Shown: positions 22,982 through 35,819, numbered from the stretch's first letter. The stretch is DNA of 64,000 nucleotides from Paroedura picta (GCF_049243985.1 NC_135386.1:14717328-14781327); one strand, 5' to 3'. Program-made: numbers and translations. The notes: generated by a model from the sequence alone, not told the origin.

Positions 22982-23159
22982 TGCTCCTCAACTTGTGGGA
23001 AAGGCCTTCAGTCGCGGGTGGTGCAGTGCATGCACAAAGTCACAGGTCGCCATGGCAACGAATGTCCGGCGCTCTCCAAGCCTGCGGCCTACCGACAGTG
23101 TCACCAAGAGGCCTGCAACGAGAAGATAAATGTCAATACCATTACCTCTCCAAGGCTTG
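22982..23159 (+). CDS. ADAMTS17: ADAMTS17 coding exon (fourth C-terminal TSR)
   Basis: This 178-nt exon sits behind a 12.4 kb intron, with a ctcccgcag acceptor and a gtaagc donor. It encodes [20 protein letters not shown], then [14 protein letters not shown], a QCHQEAC end and a short linker [16 protein letters not shown] is a complete O-fucosylation consensus. The linker to the PLAC module resembles human ANTITSPRL. The exon starts in phase 0 and leaves one base that is completed by CC in the last exon. Confidence 0.96.
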
Positions 23160-24876
23160 GTAAGCGTGGATTTGCTGGACTTTGATCCTTTTCACACGCA
23201 TTCATGTATGCACACGCCCTGAAGAAATTAATGCAACCACTAATGGCTCCAATTGTGTGCCTTAAATCACTTCCTTTTCTGTGAGGGGGGAGACACTTAA
23301 TGTTCCCCATTTTGCTTTCACTGCTCCTACAAATGCTGTGAGCTCCACACAGGGCTTTCTGCACTTCCTCCTCTCTCCTGCCACTTTCCCTTACTGAAAG
23401 TGACCAAGGGTCACTCTAGGAATTGCTGCAAACTCTATGATGAAACCATAGAGTACTACCATGGGGTTTCCAGCCATTCCTAGAGCTACCCTTTGGCTCA
23501 CTTCCTGTATGTACACCAGGCTGCATTTTATTTAAAATCTCCTGCCATGGTGGGGGAGGGCTACCAGGGCCCAGGGGCAGGGAATCACCAGGTGTACTCA
23601 GGGGCTTGGCAGACAGGTAGGAAATGGCACCAGATGTGTATTGGGAGGTATGGAAGTCCACATTATCCCACCCACATGTCTTGAAAACCTGCTCTGAATA
23701 CCATCTTCTTAGAAAGATCATACCAGAGCCGGTTTTGGAAGTCATGCACTGAGAAGGGGGGCGAGTGGTAGTGTAGAAGCCCAGTGGGAAAACCCTGCAC
23801 TGTGGGGCAGAGATGCAGAGCAAGATCAGCGGACGCAGCCGTAGACCCAATTTAACCGCGATGTCAGTGGGTCGGTTCCAGTGCGCTTATTGTGTGATCA
23901 GCGGCCATCCCAACTGAGCAGATAAAAACATACAAGTAAATACGAACAGAGAACAGCCAGCAGTGAAGCGATATAGGCAAAAACATGTCAAAATTCAGTA
24001 GGACAAATTAGCACCTTCTTTGTGTTCTGGTGGAGGAGTCCCAACCATTAAGCGCAGCTTGAGCCCGGATTTTGTCAGCTGCCAGGGCAAAGTATGCTGT
24101 TCTACAAGAAACATGAGAAGCAGCACTGAAAAAAGGAGGGATAGAATTTTCATCCCCTGGCCGGAGCAGGGACAGGACGGGACGACCAAATCTGATCTTT
24201 GGGGAGTAAGGCTCCATAAACACAACCACAGGCAGAAGCTGGTGTTGGTGTTTAGGGGCCATCTAGAATGACCGAAGGCAAAGGAGAGGTGGTTTGGGTC
24301 AAATAAGGTGTTCTACTGTGGTCCCTCTTGAACAACAAGGAGAAAAGCCTGAGCAGAAAAAAGTATTTCCATCCAGCGCTGCATCGATCTTAAAGATCCA
24401 GTCTCGTCTATCGAGACCAGCTAGGGGACATGTTGCTGAGTAAGACATTGTCCTCTGGGACTTGGAATGCTCCCTGCCTCCTAGTCAAACTCCCCGTGCA
24501 ATATCTGCTCGCAGGCTAGCTCTTAGTTGACGATAGAGCAAGATGGGTAAGCAGGTTAGTCTGTCCGTAGCCGTGGAAAAAAACAAGGTTCCAGGAGCAA
24601 CGTAAAGGCTAGCAAAATTTGTTGCAGGGCATGATCTTTCATGAGCCACTCCCCACTTTAATGAAGCGAGCCATGACTCACGAACGCACATCTCCGGCCA
24701 CCGATTTTGTTTGCCTTTAAGGTGCTCCGGGACTTTTAGTAGCCAAGGATCCCATTGGAACGAGGGGTGCCGGATGGTCTGGGAGGAGACCATCCCTGGA
24801 AGCCCGTTCCCTGACCTCTCTCATAATATGCTCTCTTTCCTTCTTCTTTTTTAAAACATTCGCGCTTTCTAAAAAG
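23160..24876 (+). other. ADAMTS17: Last ADAMTS17 intron, 1.7 kb
   Basis: No repeat is recognised with confidence. The stretch 23930-24350 looks like an old degraded interspersed element (open frames without a family). Confidence 0.6.
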
Positions 24877-25028
24877 CCGCTCTGACCTATAAGTGTGCAG
24901 GGGATCAGTGGACGGTTTACTGCCGGGTGATTCGGGAGAAGAACCTTTGTCAGGACATGAGGTGGTACCAGCGCTGCTGCCAGACCTGCAGAGACTTCTA
25001 TGCCAACAAGATGCAGCAGAAGAGTTAA
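24877..25028 (+). CDS. ADAMTS17: ADAMTS17 terminal coding exon (PLAC module and stop)
   Basis: The terminal coding exon opens after ctaaaaag and encodes [20 protein letters not shown], then [30 protein letters not shown] and TAA. Six cysteines in the order C..C..C..CC..C form the PLAC (protease and lacunin) module that closes many ADAMTS and ADAMTS-like proteins. The human protein ends a few residues later with a proline-rich tip that is absent here, a normal degree of end variation. No canonical AATAAA was picked out with confidence downstream, so the mRNA end is unknown. Confidence 0.96.
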
Positions 25029-25700
25029 TGAAGCCGGGCTTTGCTCCTCGGGAGGACGTTGGCGCTCACATTGCAGTTCTTCACAAAGAAACACACCGTT
25101 AACTTATGGAACTCACGGCCACTAGCTTGTGGCATTTTTTAAAAAACCAACAAAATGGGTTATCAGGGGGATAGGCCGATCTGTGACTTTTTAGCAGAGA
25201 TAGACGCATGATTCTGCCGAGTTTGGAGGCACTACGGTTCTAAATATCAGAGGTCGGCGACCGGTGGCCGTCCCTGGTCACACCTGGTTGGCCACAGAAC
25301 CAGAATGCGTGGTTAGATGGAACCGGGCCTGATCCAGCAAAGCAATTCCTGGGTGGTTTATAAGCTGCAAGTTCTGGGGTCTGTAGCGCTTCACCGGGTT
25401 GCTTGAACCTGGTGGCTCCCTGCGTTTTGCCTTTATAAGACTTGAAACCGCATCCCTGTGGGGATGTGCCAAATCAATCCACCTTTGGAGGACAAAAAGA
25501 AAAACCCCATCATCTTGAAGCCAATCATACAGAATCATATAATGTTCAGACATGGCTACATTTTTCCCCCCGGTAATATATAGATTATTTGCAGCCACTG
25601 GATGGCTTACTACAATTTCTTTCTCTTTTTTTTTTAAGGAAAAGATTTTTTTAAGCAATTAAAAAGATTTTTTTTAAGCAATTAAAATTGACTAAAAGTT
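25029..25700 (+). other. ADAMTS17: Probable ADAMTS17 3' UTR / flank
   Basis: Sequence directly after the ADAMTS17 stop. It is mostly unique, with no recognised repeat up to about 25640. There a tandem duplication of about 22 bp (aaaagattttttt followed by aagcaatt) occurs twice in an A/T-rich patch. The transcript end cannot be placed from sequence alone. Confidence 0.35.
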
Positions 25701-26079
25701 CCACGTGCTTTTGGCCTAGAATTCAGTGTAGATAGAGATGTTACTTAATCCTTCGTCCTCGGCTTCGAGAATCCTTTTCTCAGCCCTAGCGGTGTGTGGG
25801 GAGCTGACGGCTTGAAAGAGTCATTAATGAAATGCTTAATTTAAGGGGGGGGGCAGGGGCTTTGCTAGAAAAGCCGATGCAAGCCAACGTCGATGGAGTG
25901 CCGTGTCTGAAATCTTTGCCGAGAAACCTGGACAGCTGCAGCTTGCATCCCACAGAGAATAATTTGTAAAGAAGAAGATAACAAAGGAAACCATAACCGA
26001 GAACTGACTTTCTCTTTCCTCCCTGGCAAAAGATGGTCTTTTTGCATTGCTGTATTTTAATTTTTTTTTAACATTGCCT

Positions 26080-26262
26080 GTTCAGCCCTGACCTGGATGG
26101 CCCACACTGGCCTGATCTCATCAGACCTCCAAAACCCCTGATTTGAGACCACCAAGGAAGTCCAGGGTCGCTCCACACAGACTGGTAAATGGAAGATCTC
26201 CTGCCTTGGAAACGTCCCCAAGGGTCGCCATAAATCAGCCACGATGGCCTTCCGCCAACAAC
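26080..26262 (+). repeat. 5S rRNA-headed SINE
   Basis: gacctggatggcccacactg then ggcctgatctcatcagacct and gagaccaccaaggaagtcca, followed by the tail gtcgccataaatcagcca. The centre of the 5S head is decayed. Confidence 0.65.
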
Positions 26263-27659
26263 TTTATCCAAATTTGCAAAACAGACTCCTCAATTTAATG
26301 AGCCCGGGAGCCATATCTGAATTTGAAAGCAGCATTGATTAGAATTTGGGCTGCATTTGCAATGACAGCTGGAGTAAACTCAGGTTTGACACACACCCAA
26401 GCTGGTGGACTCCCTGCTTTACTTCCAAGCTCTGAGGAGATTGGGCTAGGCGGAGCTGTCAGGCCGCTAATAATAATTGCGCGCTGGGTCATTCAAGGCA
26501 AGAGATGCAGCGGTAGCCCGCTTCTCTCAAAGCAGCCCCCATCTTCCTTAGTTGTTTCCTATCCAAGTACGAACCGTGGCTTGCCTTCGCAAAAGGCAAC
26601 CAAAAAGCAAACACGTACATCCCTGTGCAATGAGCCATACGATAAGCTGGAGGTGTTTGGAAAAGAGCCATATTAATCCCTGACGACAGAAGCAGGGTCT
26701 TACTGACTGTCCCGTGGCGGGGACACACTAATGGTGCTCAAGAACCGAGGGGCGAGATGTTAGCCTTTCACGGCAATGGGAACGTCTGCAATTAATCTAA
26801 CCAGAGCAAGGAAAGAGTTTGTTTCACTCTTGGCGTTCCACTGGTGCTAATCCTCCCTGTGCAATCAGACTGATTTTTAAGAAGGATAGACTGTGGTCCC
26901 CGCTGTAACATACCAAGTGTTCTGTCTGCAGCAGAGACCCGGCTGCCTTATTCAAAGATCTGGGGTGTTCCCAGAGGTGTTCTTAGATAACTCATGTTGT
27001 TGCTAGGGGTGTGCATTTGGATCTACCAAGGGGGGGAAATCCCAAGAAAATCCTGGTATATTTGGGAATGACAGGCAGATTGTGCTGGGCCCATAACCCA
27101 TTTGTTAGCAGAGTAAATAGAACCTCTCAGCTGTTTGTCGCATTTCTCCTGCAATCCCTTTAAAGTCTAAAGAGATTACAGATGACAGCCCAAAGGGGGA
27201 AGCAGATTTGGGGCTGGTTTCTTGTACAGCCCGGCTTAAACTGGAATCAGTTCTTCTGGGTCCTGGGGCCAGTTTCTCCTTCACCATGGCTTAAACTGGG
27301 CTGCGGGTGAATTCACCCCAGCCGGGATCTGCATGTGGCAGGGAGAGACCGATATTAGGATCCAGGATTCTTTTTTTAATGCTAAAATTTCGAGGGATCC
27401 AATAGAACAGGAGTGGCCAAACGGTGGCTTCTGGGAATATAGCTCAGCCACCTTACTTTCTCTGGGCCATGTCTGATCTCTGGGCCATGTTGTACCCTCT
27501 CGGTCTGTCTGTCTCTCGTACCAACTGAGATCCCCCTCTGAGTTTTTACCACGGCCCCTATTTCTCCTTCTCAGAAGTAATTGCAGGGGGACACAGAGAC
27601 ACGGCCTGCGTTCCTGTCCCACAAATGAATTCTGCTGTCCCCCTTGAGATACTGTAGTG

Positions 27660-27795
27660 CAGGGGTAGTCAACCTGTGGTCCTCCAGATGTCCATGGACT
27701 ACAGTTACCAAGAGCCCCTGCCAGTGTTTGCTGGCAGGGGCTCATGAGAATTGTAGTCCATGGACATCTGGAGGTCCACAGGTTGACTACCCCTG
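27660..27795. mobile_element. Palindromic hAT-like hairpin element, subtype 1
   Basis: caggggtagtcaacctgtgg at the left and its mirror ccacaggttgactacccctg at the right. Flanking 8-mers (ctgtagtg and tggatcca) do not match. Confidence 0.87.
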
Positions 27796-28739
27796 TGGAT
27801 CCAACCAAAGGACAGTGGCAAAAACCCCTCTCTGTGCAGATGGACCCTTGCCCCCTGGGCCCTGTGGACAGCTGCCCCGAGGAAGCAGAATCCGGTGTCT
27901 GTCCTTGATTTGGGGCCGGTGCTATCTCCAGATCCCTGTGGAACTCCGAAAGAGACAGGGTGTAGAATGGACAGGGCTAGAAATGGGCACCTGCACTGAA
28001 CACAGGCTCAGGGTCAAGCTACAAGACCTGTCTCACATCTCCTGTAAGCACACAGGAGTTGCAGGGGGGGCATGGCACGGAGAGAAGAGCTGCTGCCCTG
28101 CACGTGTAGTTCCAAAGTCATACAAATAACTCCCCACTGGGGCTGTTTTGGGCTTAGGGAACCAGCAGAGGGACAACCTGGCTTCTTTTTTTTTAAGAAT
28201 TGTGAAGCCTTCAGAGTTATGTGCCTTTATTTCCACCTCTGCACCCAGGAGCCTCCCCAGTAAAACTCGAAGCAAATAGTACAAGATCAGGTTCGGCTTT
28301 GGATGCATTTTGATGTCTTCTTCAGGCTATTCTATAAGGACAGAGAACATTCAGGAAACTTTGGGCAAAAGCCTCCAATTTATAAAATTTTATGTTAAAA
28401 ATTAAAATACTACATTAAAAAAATAAAATATTACATTTTTTATAACAGCTACCTCCTAATGGTAGCTGAATCAAATTTAAAATTATGAATATGCCTGGAT
28501 GGATACCTGAATCCTGAACATCCTTTCATTAAAACAACAAGAAGATATAATTTATTATCAAATAGGAATCTCTTTTGCCACAAACTGCAAAGTGGGGGAA
28601 TGGGGGGGGGGAACTGTAGAAAAATTGCTAAGAGAACAAACTTTTAGAAGAAGAGTTTATTATTGGAGTATAAATAAATTGGATTTCAGGGATACCAGTT
28701 TCTGGATGATCCCAGTTCTACATATTGCCTGATGGCCAT

Positions 28740-29330
28740 TAAAAATGTCCCTCTTCCCATGAGGGAAACCGGTTTTTATCTGGTAGAGATAGTTTTGTAG
28801 AACTCTTGTCAAAATACACTGGCTTCCTTCCCAGCCAACTTACAGATACAATTCTACTGCTTTGATCAACTACTTGAACAGTGTGTTGTATGTGGAATTG
28901 GGGGTCCTTTTGGTTTCATTGGATGCTAAAACCTTGTACACGAATATTCTGCAGCTGGAGGAGTTTGACCCTTAGACAGATATAGATTTTAACAAGGGGC
29001 AAGAAGAGACTTTTTTTTTGGGGGGGGGGGGGAGTTTGCTGCTGGCAGAGAGTGTTCTCATTCAATAAAATTAGATGGCCAGGTGAAGATCAATTTTGCA
29101 TGCCAGAATAGGCCAATTTGTACATGGGTGAATTTGAAAAGGAATTTATTCATTCTCTGGGCAATTCTGAAGCAGGGAAGAGATGACTTTGGGTTAGATT
29201 TCGAGACCGGTCAAATATCTTTCATTCATTACGGTTTAAAAAGAAAGACGGGGGATTAACCGACCACAGACCTGCATCCACACACCCCTGACAGACACAT
29301 ATTTTTGGAAAGGTATCGGATTCACCGTCA
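28740..29330 (+). mobile_element. Penelope-like retroelement fossil (reverse-transcriptase part)
   Basis: Plus-strand translation shows short reverse-transcriptase words of the Penelope-like type: VSLDAKTLYTNI (family LDVxSLYTNI), a downstream MGEFEKEFI, and an upstream block resembling the family's LSKY...LPS...DT region. The element is old and clearly broken; ends are not defined. Penelope-like elements encode a telomerase-related RT and, in many, a GIY-YIG nuclease, which is not seen here. Confidence 0.6.
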
Positions 29331-30672
29331 GAAAAACAAGTTGGTGTGTAACTAAGGTGTTTGGGGGCATGTCATTGGGGTGAGGTTTGGGGCAATTTTA
29401 GAGTTAATGATTCAACACCTACAGGCCTTCAAAAGGTACGACTCTGCTCAGGATAGCGTTGTAGAGCTCCGAATTTTTATTAAAATCGATCGAGTTGGGA
29501 TTCAGAAGGGTGACTACCCCTGGTCTAAGGCACATGGTGTCTTTCAGGAGCCATTCCACAGTCAAAAGCAAAGCCCTCTGTTTTCCCTCTGCCGGTCCCT
29601 TTCCGCAAACCCCAAACCTTTCTCTCACCATGCCTTTTGCATCCACTGACAATCCACTCCTACAACACAGGGGGTGTCAAACCGTCTGCGTTCAGGGAAC
29701 ACCGTGCATATCAGAGTCAGCTGCGGGGGGGGGGGGGGTTGGACAGCGGCTGCACCCCTACAACTGCTCTTCAAGTGGGTCGCCTGTGCACACAGCCCGT
29801 GGCCTTGGCATCTCACCTTGTAGGCCAGGTGCTCTGTTCGTTGTGGGGAAAGGATGGGTCGTCAGCAGTCATGCTGGGCCTCTCTGTGGTTCTCCAACAA
29901 TAAAGTGCAACTTTGGACTTTACCCTACCAGCTCAAGCCCTGGGTAATTCGAGAAGCGCAAAATGTCTTCCTGGGAAATCCAGAAAGGCTGTCGGTGGCC
30001 TTCTCCTGGGGAGGGGGGGGGGGACAGCTGATACTCAGCCATGCCACTTGCTCCCCAGATCCGAGTTTGGAAACGACACTGTTTCAACAACTGGTGCTAA
30101 TTGCATATGGGTTTGTTCTCTGGGAGATGGGCAGGTGGCAACAGCGGCGTTACGGTTATGTAAACCCCCACGCTGTGTACTGTTTTTAAAAGTACTGTAC
30201 AATTGTAATTGCACAATGTTTTGTATGCAGGGTGTTCTCCCGGTCATTTGGTGCTATTTCCCCCCTATCCCCATTTCATAGGTGGTAAAACTAAAAAAAT
30301 ATCCAACTGCATTTGGATATCTGTGTCTTATTCTAATACGGGGCAAAACTGCCGTGTGTGTTTTCAGTCCAGATTGAGACGTGTACATATTTCCCCCCCA
30401 ACTCCTTCATAGTTAATTTACATATGAATTGTAGTTGTTGTTTTTTTTCCTTTTGGTGCTGGCTAAAATATGTCAAAGCTATCCAGTCAAAGCATAATGG
30501 AACCGGTTGTAAATTAAAAAGATCATTCCGTTTTGGAAATTTTAAAGGTTCGATATGTTTATTAATAATAATAATAATAATAAATGTATTTTTCCATAAT
30601 GATTTTAACAAGAGTGGCCTTTAGCTCTGCTGGGGGCTTGAGCTTCTTGCAGGGAAAGTACCGCATTGTGTC

Positions 30673-31672
30673 AGGGTTGCCAACGTCCAGTTCAGTCCTG
30701 GAGAACTCTTGGGGCCATTCTGCACAGATTCTTTGTAGCAGGAGTGTGGCAAATTGTAATTGCTACAAAAATGTGGTTATGCACAACGTTGTAGACAATC
30801 TGCCACACTCCTGAAACTGATCCGCAAAAAGCGCTTCATTGTAGCGCTTTCAGGGAAATCCCAAAAAGTGGATTCACCCTCCGGAAAGCGCTACACTCTT
30901 GCAACCAATCTACAACACTAGCGGAAAAGTTCTGGGCGTTACCATTGTTGCGGTTTCTGCAAAGCCCCTCCCCCTGGCTCTCTTCTCTGATCTTCTGGCA
31001 AAGCGATCACCATTTTTTTTTCTCGGAGCGAGCAGAGATCAACGAACTGGCGAGCCTTCCTTTACCCAGCGAGGCTTCCCCGGCTGCAGTCCCTCCCCAG
31101 AGCTGTTTAAAGTCACCAAGCACCAAGTACCACACAGCCCCGTTTGCTGGTTCCCTTTATTTTCGAAAATCGTGCCTGTGTGGGAGGGGGGTGGATTTTT
31201 TTCCACTCGGGGGAGCATGGCAACGATGAAACGGCAGCTCACACGCCACCTGCTAGCTAGATGGGTCTCTCCGTTGCAACGAATCAACGCAGATTCGTTG
31301 CAACGTGTGTGTGTGTTTTTTAACCCGACAAAGCTCGGCAAATATCGCTTCCTGGCTAGCGATTTTTGCCGAGACCGGAAACCTGTGGGAAACGATAGAA
31401 ACGCAACTGGATTCCACTACAAAGGCAGGTATGCATAATGACGAATTCCACTATTTAAAATGGCGTTTTTTCATTCCGAAACCAATTTGCAACATAGATC
31501 CTGGTGTGGAATGGCCCTTGGTATTATCTCCGGGCTACAGAAATCAGTCCCCACCCCCAGAGAAAAGGGCTGCTTTAGGGTGTGGCCTTCATGGCCGTGA
31601 TCCTTTCCTTCCCCAAGCCCCACCCCCAAATCTCCAGGAATTTCACAACCCTGAGTTGGCAACCCCCACGGC
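30673..31672 (+). mobile_element. Short TIR element split by a nested transposon
   Basis: gggttgccaacgtccagttc starts at about 30673. The copy resumes after 31517 with gtattatctccgggctacag and ends gagttggcaaccc at 31672. The pieces align with the intact family member at 34728, so this is one element interrupted by the insertion at 30712-31517. Confidence 0.7.
30712..31517. mobile_element. 0.8-kb inverted-repeat DNA transposon, copy 1
   Basis: Ends gggccattctgcaca and tgtggaatggccc are imperfect inverted repeats. It shares about 800 bp of collinear sequence with 38530-39433 (for example cacactcctgaaac, ctcggagcgagcag, gaccggaaacctgtggga). Repeated flanks: ttg (or cttgg, depending on the true end). 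The host element is known, so the insertion boundary is well defined. An open frame of 179 codons inside resembles the frame in copy 2 but has no recognised domain. Confidence 0.75.
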
Positions 31673-33144
31673 ACAGTAGAGCAGCCTGTGAGAAGGCCCT
31701 GCCTTTCAGATGACCAAAGAATGGTCCCACGTGAGCCCAAAGAGCCAAGTCGTTCACCCAAAGTCCCTGGGTGCTAAATGCGGTGGCTGCAGCTGCAACG
31801 GAAGAAGTCTGGGCTCTTGGCAGCTTTTATCTGGAGCAGGAGGTCAGAACAAGAGGGGCTGCCAGCTCCGTTCGTGTACAACACCGGCTTCTGGGACCGG
31901 GAGAGAGATCTGCGGCATTCGGACCAGTGGGAGTTGACAGGGGTCAATGTTTACCCTTCTTGCCCATCCAGGGTTGCAGCCTCAAGCTACTGAATGTAAC
32001 TCCCCTCTCCAATCCCCAAGCTTAAAACTCCAAATGCCAAGGCCCACCATCCGAACAGAACCTGGCTACTGGCCCAGCCTGCAAGTTGACGTCTGCACTC
32101 TGCTTCTCCACGCAAAGTTCTGCTTCCCCATCGCGAGGCTTCCAGTTCTCTGAGGTAGCTGCGGTGGTGAGCCGAGGCAGCCTCCTGCGGAGACACTAAA
32201 GCAGCAGGGGGACACAGTGGGCTGGGGCCAAAGGTCGCTTTCTATTAACACGTCTCCTGGCTGGAAGCATGTATCTCAGAGGACAACGTCATGGCTGCAC
32301 TCCTTGCACAATAGAAGGCCTGCTGGGGGTTCCCGAGGAAGCCGAGAGACGCCGCGTGAAGCCGAAGGGCAAGAATTAATGCGGCAATAGGTCTGGCTGA
32401 CAGAGCGGGGACTCCTGCCAGTAATTCCACCTATGCATTTGGCTGAATCCCGCATGGCGGGACGGAGGCAGCTGGACAGCTGGCGCGAATGAAGCACCAG
32501 GGAAGTCTAAAGGGGGAGCCGGTAACCCTCGTCGGCTCCGTTTCCTCCTGGAAGTTCCCCACTGAACCCGCGCAGAGATGGGACAAAGCTGGTGACAGAG
32601 TGCTGCGGAATCCCTCTTGGGCAGGCAAAAGGCAGCAAGGCCTCGCTGGTTCTTGAGCACCCCCCGTTTCCTCCATTTAGTGTAAAGCTGATGGTTTTAC
32701 GGATGGGATTCAGAGCAATCTGAGCCGGCTTTACTTACACTGAGAGGTTTCTTTGGAGGGTAAACTGCCTCCCAGCAAGCTCAATAATGGAACACCTTCT
32801 CATTTCATTCCAGCTGGGCATTACCAAACCTCTATGGGGGGAGTGGGGGAGAATCCTAACCAAGCCTGTTCTAGATTTCTCTGCAAATGTAAACCTGTGA
32901 TCTACAGAACTCAAACTCCAGAGTACCACAAGCTTGGGGGAGGGGGGGTGGAGGCACAGCGGATTAATTGCAGTTACTATTTCGGCTTTCATGTGAACAT
33001 GTAACCCACCCGTAAGAAAGGTTCAAATGAAATCAAGATTCTGGGCTCTTGAAAGACACCATTTTAGCATTCAGACCTGAAACTTCCTCTTCGAGTCTAA
33101 ATGCTCCAAAGAGACTGCATTTTTGATCTGTCCTATGCTCTAAT

Positions 33145-33432
33145 AGAGCCTCTTGTGGTGCAGGGTGATAAGGCAGCTGACATGCTGTCTGAAGCTCTGC
33201 CCATGAGGTTGGGAGTTCAATCCCAGCAGCCGGCTCAAGGTTGACTCAGCCTTCCATCCTTCTGAGGTCGGTAAAATGAGTACCCAGCTTGCTGGGGGGT
33301 AAAGGGTAATGACTGGGGAAGGCACTGGCAAACCACCCCGTATTGAGTCTGCCATGAAAATGCTGGAGGGCGTCACCCCAAGGGTCAGACATGACTCACA
33401 CAAGGGATACCTTTACCTTTTATGTCATGGCA
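33145..33432 (+). repeat. Sauria-type SINE (tRNA head, BovB-like tail)
   Basis: Head agcctcttgtggtgcagggt with B-box-like gggagttcaatcccag. Body ggctcaaggttgactcagcc and ggtaaaatgagtacccagct. Tail cgtcaccccaagggtcagac ending in ggatacctttacctttt. The 3' end resembles BovB LINEs, as known for squamate Sauria SINEs. Confidence 0.85.
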
Positions 33433-34589
33433 TTTTGCTATGGTGTAAAATAATTAGGGAAGGAGATCATATTGGATATCTGGAATTACCGTTCTTCTGT
33501 ATTAATGTCTTTTAAACAAAAATATGTCAAATTGACTTGGCTTCAGCTGTGGAGGTCTAAGCTGGCCTGGGGTCATCTAATTGTTTAGCCAAAGTACAGG
33601 CTAAAGGGGGAGGAAGTGGATCACTGCCGGAGAAGAGTAGGGTAGAAGTCCAAACAAACTGGGGTTTAAAATGGTGTCATAAAACTGCATTGCATCCTTT
33701 CAAGTCCATGGAGGTCAGTGGCCTTTAAAGGGTATAATTCTGTTTAGGGTTTCGCAGTCAGGGGGGGGTTTTTTGTTTGTTGTTGTTGTTGGTTTATATG
33801 GTGAGGTCACGGTACTTTTACAGAGTGCACAGGGGATACCTTTAGCTTTACCTTTATGCTCTAATAATGCTCTAATAGGACACATACGGGTTTTTCTCCA
33901 TGGCCCCCAAACACCTCTCTCCTTCATAAACACATGCCAAATTTATTTTCCAGGAATAATGACCTTCCCAAATTACTCTGACGGTAATTACTTCCCTTCT
34001 ATCGTAACTAGTATAGGCCGTTCTTAACGCCAGATCTTCCTTCCAGATCGAGGGTGGTCAACTCTGATTGTCAGGCACCAGGTCTTCCTAGCCCTGGAAA
34101 AGGTGCAGCAGATTAACTGACTGCCGTTAATTAGAGCTTTATGGAGCCAATTAAAATTTATCCCCCCGTTAATCGGTGGGCCTGACGTCCAGCCAAAAGA
34201 AATACGGCATTCAGGGCCTCTGAAAGTAATCCAAGCGCGCATTTATATTGCTTTTGTTGTGAACAGGTTACTCAATCCTTTGGCCATGGAAAAGCTGCCT
34301 GCGACAAGAAAAAAATCAAGGAGGGGACCTATTGCACACAGGTCTTTGGGGGGAGGGGAGGGGGTTCCAGTGACCACAAAATTGTGTCTGCACAAAATGC
34401 CACACTGGTCCAAGCAGACCAAGACCAGATCCTTTAGCTGATGACGCCAGAACCTCCGTTCCTGAGTTCTCCCTCAATATTCCAGGCTAAGGAAGCAACA
34501 ACACTTCGACTTCTCCAAAATGAGGTTTAACTTACAGCATTCCTGTAATCTTAATGCACTTGCTAGAACCTCCAAGATCGTGGCTCAAG

Positions 34590-34938
34590 TAAGGTGGTCA
34601 CCACCAGATCGGGAAATACCTGGAAAACTGTAGTAGCCTGGAGATTTCTTGGAGTTGCAGAGATCCCTGCAGTCTGGAGATTTCTTGGAATTTCAGGAGC
34701 TCCCACCTGGAAGCTGGCAACTAGGAGTGCCAGCCTCCAGGTGGGACCTGGGGATCCCCAGGAATTAGAGCTCATCTCCAGGTGACAGAGATAAGTTCCC
34801 TTTGAGAAAATGGCTGCTCTGGAGGGTAGATGCCATAGCATTATACTCCACTGAGGACTCTCCCTGCCCCAAATCTGGACCATTTCTGGCTCCACCCCCA
34901 CAATCTCCAGGTGTTTCCCAAACCCAGTTTGAAGCATT
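34590..34938 (+). mobile_element. Short TIR elements: one fragment and one full copy
   Basis: Fragment at 34600-34725 (gggaaatacctgg ... ctggagatttcttggaattt). Good copy at 34728-34938: taggagtgccagcctccagg, ggatccccaggaattagag, and ccacccccacaatctccagg with end ttcccaaacccagtttg. Confidence 0.6.
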
Positions 34939-35349
34939 GTTGCCATGCTATAATTCTGGGAGAGCTCCAGGCCCCAGCTGGAGGCTGGCAAATCAAGTTA
35001 TGATATCATTCAATAATGTTACCAATATCACGAAAAGTGAATTAGATTATCTGCCCCCCTTATAACCACACGGGATTGATGTTTTCTATTTGCCACAGAA
35101 TTTCCTTGCCTCTTCCCTTAACAGGGACACACGTTGACCTGAATTCTGGGACCCTAAAACTTGATTGTATTCCTTATCATCCTTTGCCTCATTCCAAGGT
35201 TTAACATAGATGACAGATTAATAAACACAGCAGCAGCACTGAAATTAAGTTTTTATCCTCCTGTTTCTGGAAGGAACTCGGGGAAAATCCACGGTTCTCC
35301 CTCCAAAACAACCCTATTTATTTATTTGGCTATTTTAATCTAATTTTCT

Positions 35350-35520
35350 GCCCAGTGGGGACCAAAAGCAGCTAGCAACATTGTGCTCCTGACTTCCATT
35401 TCGTCTTTACAACCACCCTGCGAGGTAGGGCAACTGCCCCAAGGTCTTCGAGCCAGCTTTCCTGGCAGAACAGGGATTTGAACCCAGGTCTTTGCCCACC
35501 ATTTGCCACCCCCTCACACT
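35350..35520 (-). repeat. tRNA-SINE/LINE-type old repeat
   Basis: accaccctgcgaggtagggc followed by gatttgaacccaggtctttg, typical of ancient reverse-oriented repeats of the 'ctgtgaggtagg ... gatttgaaccc' kind. Family uncertain. A similar fragment lies at 6730-6840. Confidence 0.4.
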
Positions 35521-35819
35521 AAGCACAGCTTTGCTTTGCAAGACTGACACAGAACGTACACAAATTTATTCTGAGTTTTAAACTCCTCCTCTATCAAAAA
35601 GACGTAAAGCAGCTGACTGCAGCGTTCAGAGGTGACACCACTTCGCCTCGTTCCGGCATGGCCGACATAGCTTGTGAAATCAGCAGAGAAAAATTGGGTT
35701 TATTTACTTGGGAAATCAGGTCACAGCTTGAGAGCATGTGGTCATAGCACCACCTGCTGGCCAGTGCTCAAAATGGCTCCCTCTGTCATTCTAGGATATG
35801 GTGGGGGGATATGGGGCCC

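Noticed and set aside
23930-24350. Possible further exon in the last ADAMTS17 intron
   Set aside because: The protein reads through from 23159 to 24877 without a gap, and the frames here show no ADAMTS similarity.
30899-31438. 179-codon frame in the 0.8-kb transposon
   Set aside because: It resembles the frame in copy 2 only because the DNA is repeated. No transposase motif seen, so not called a gene.
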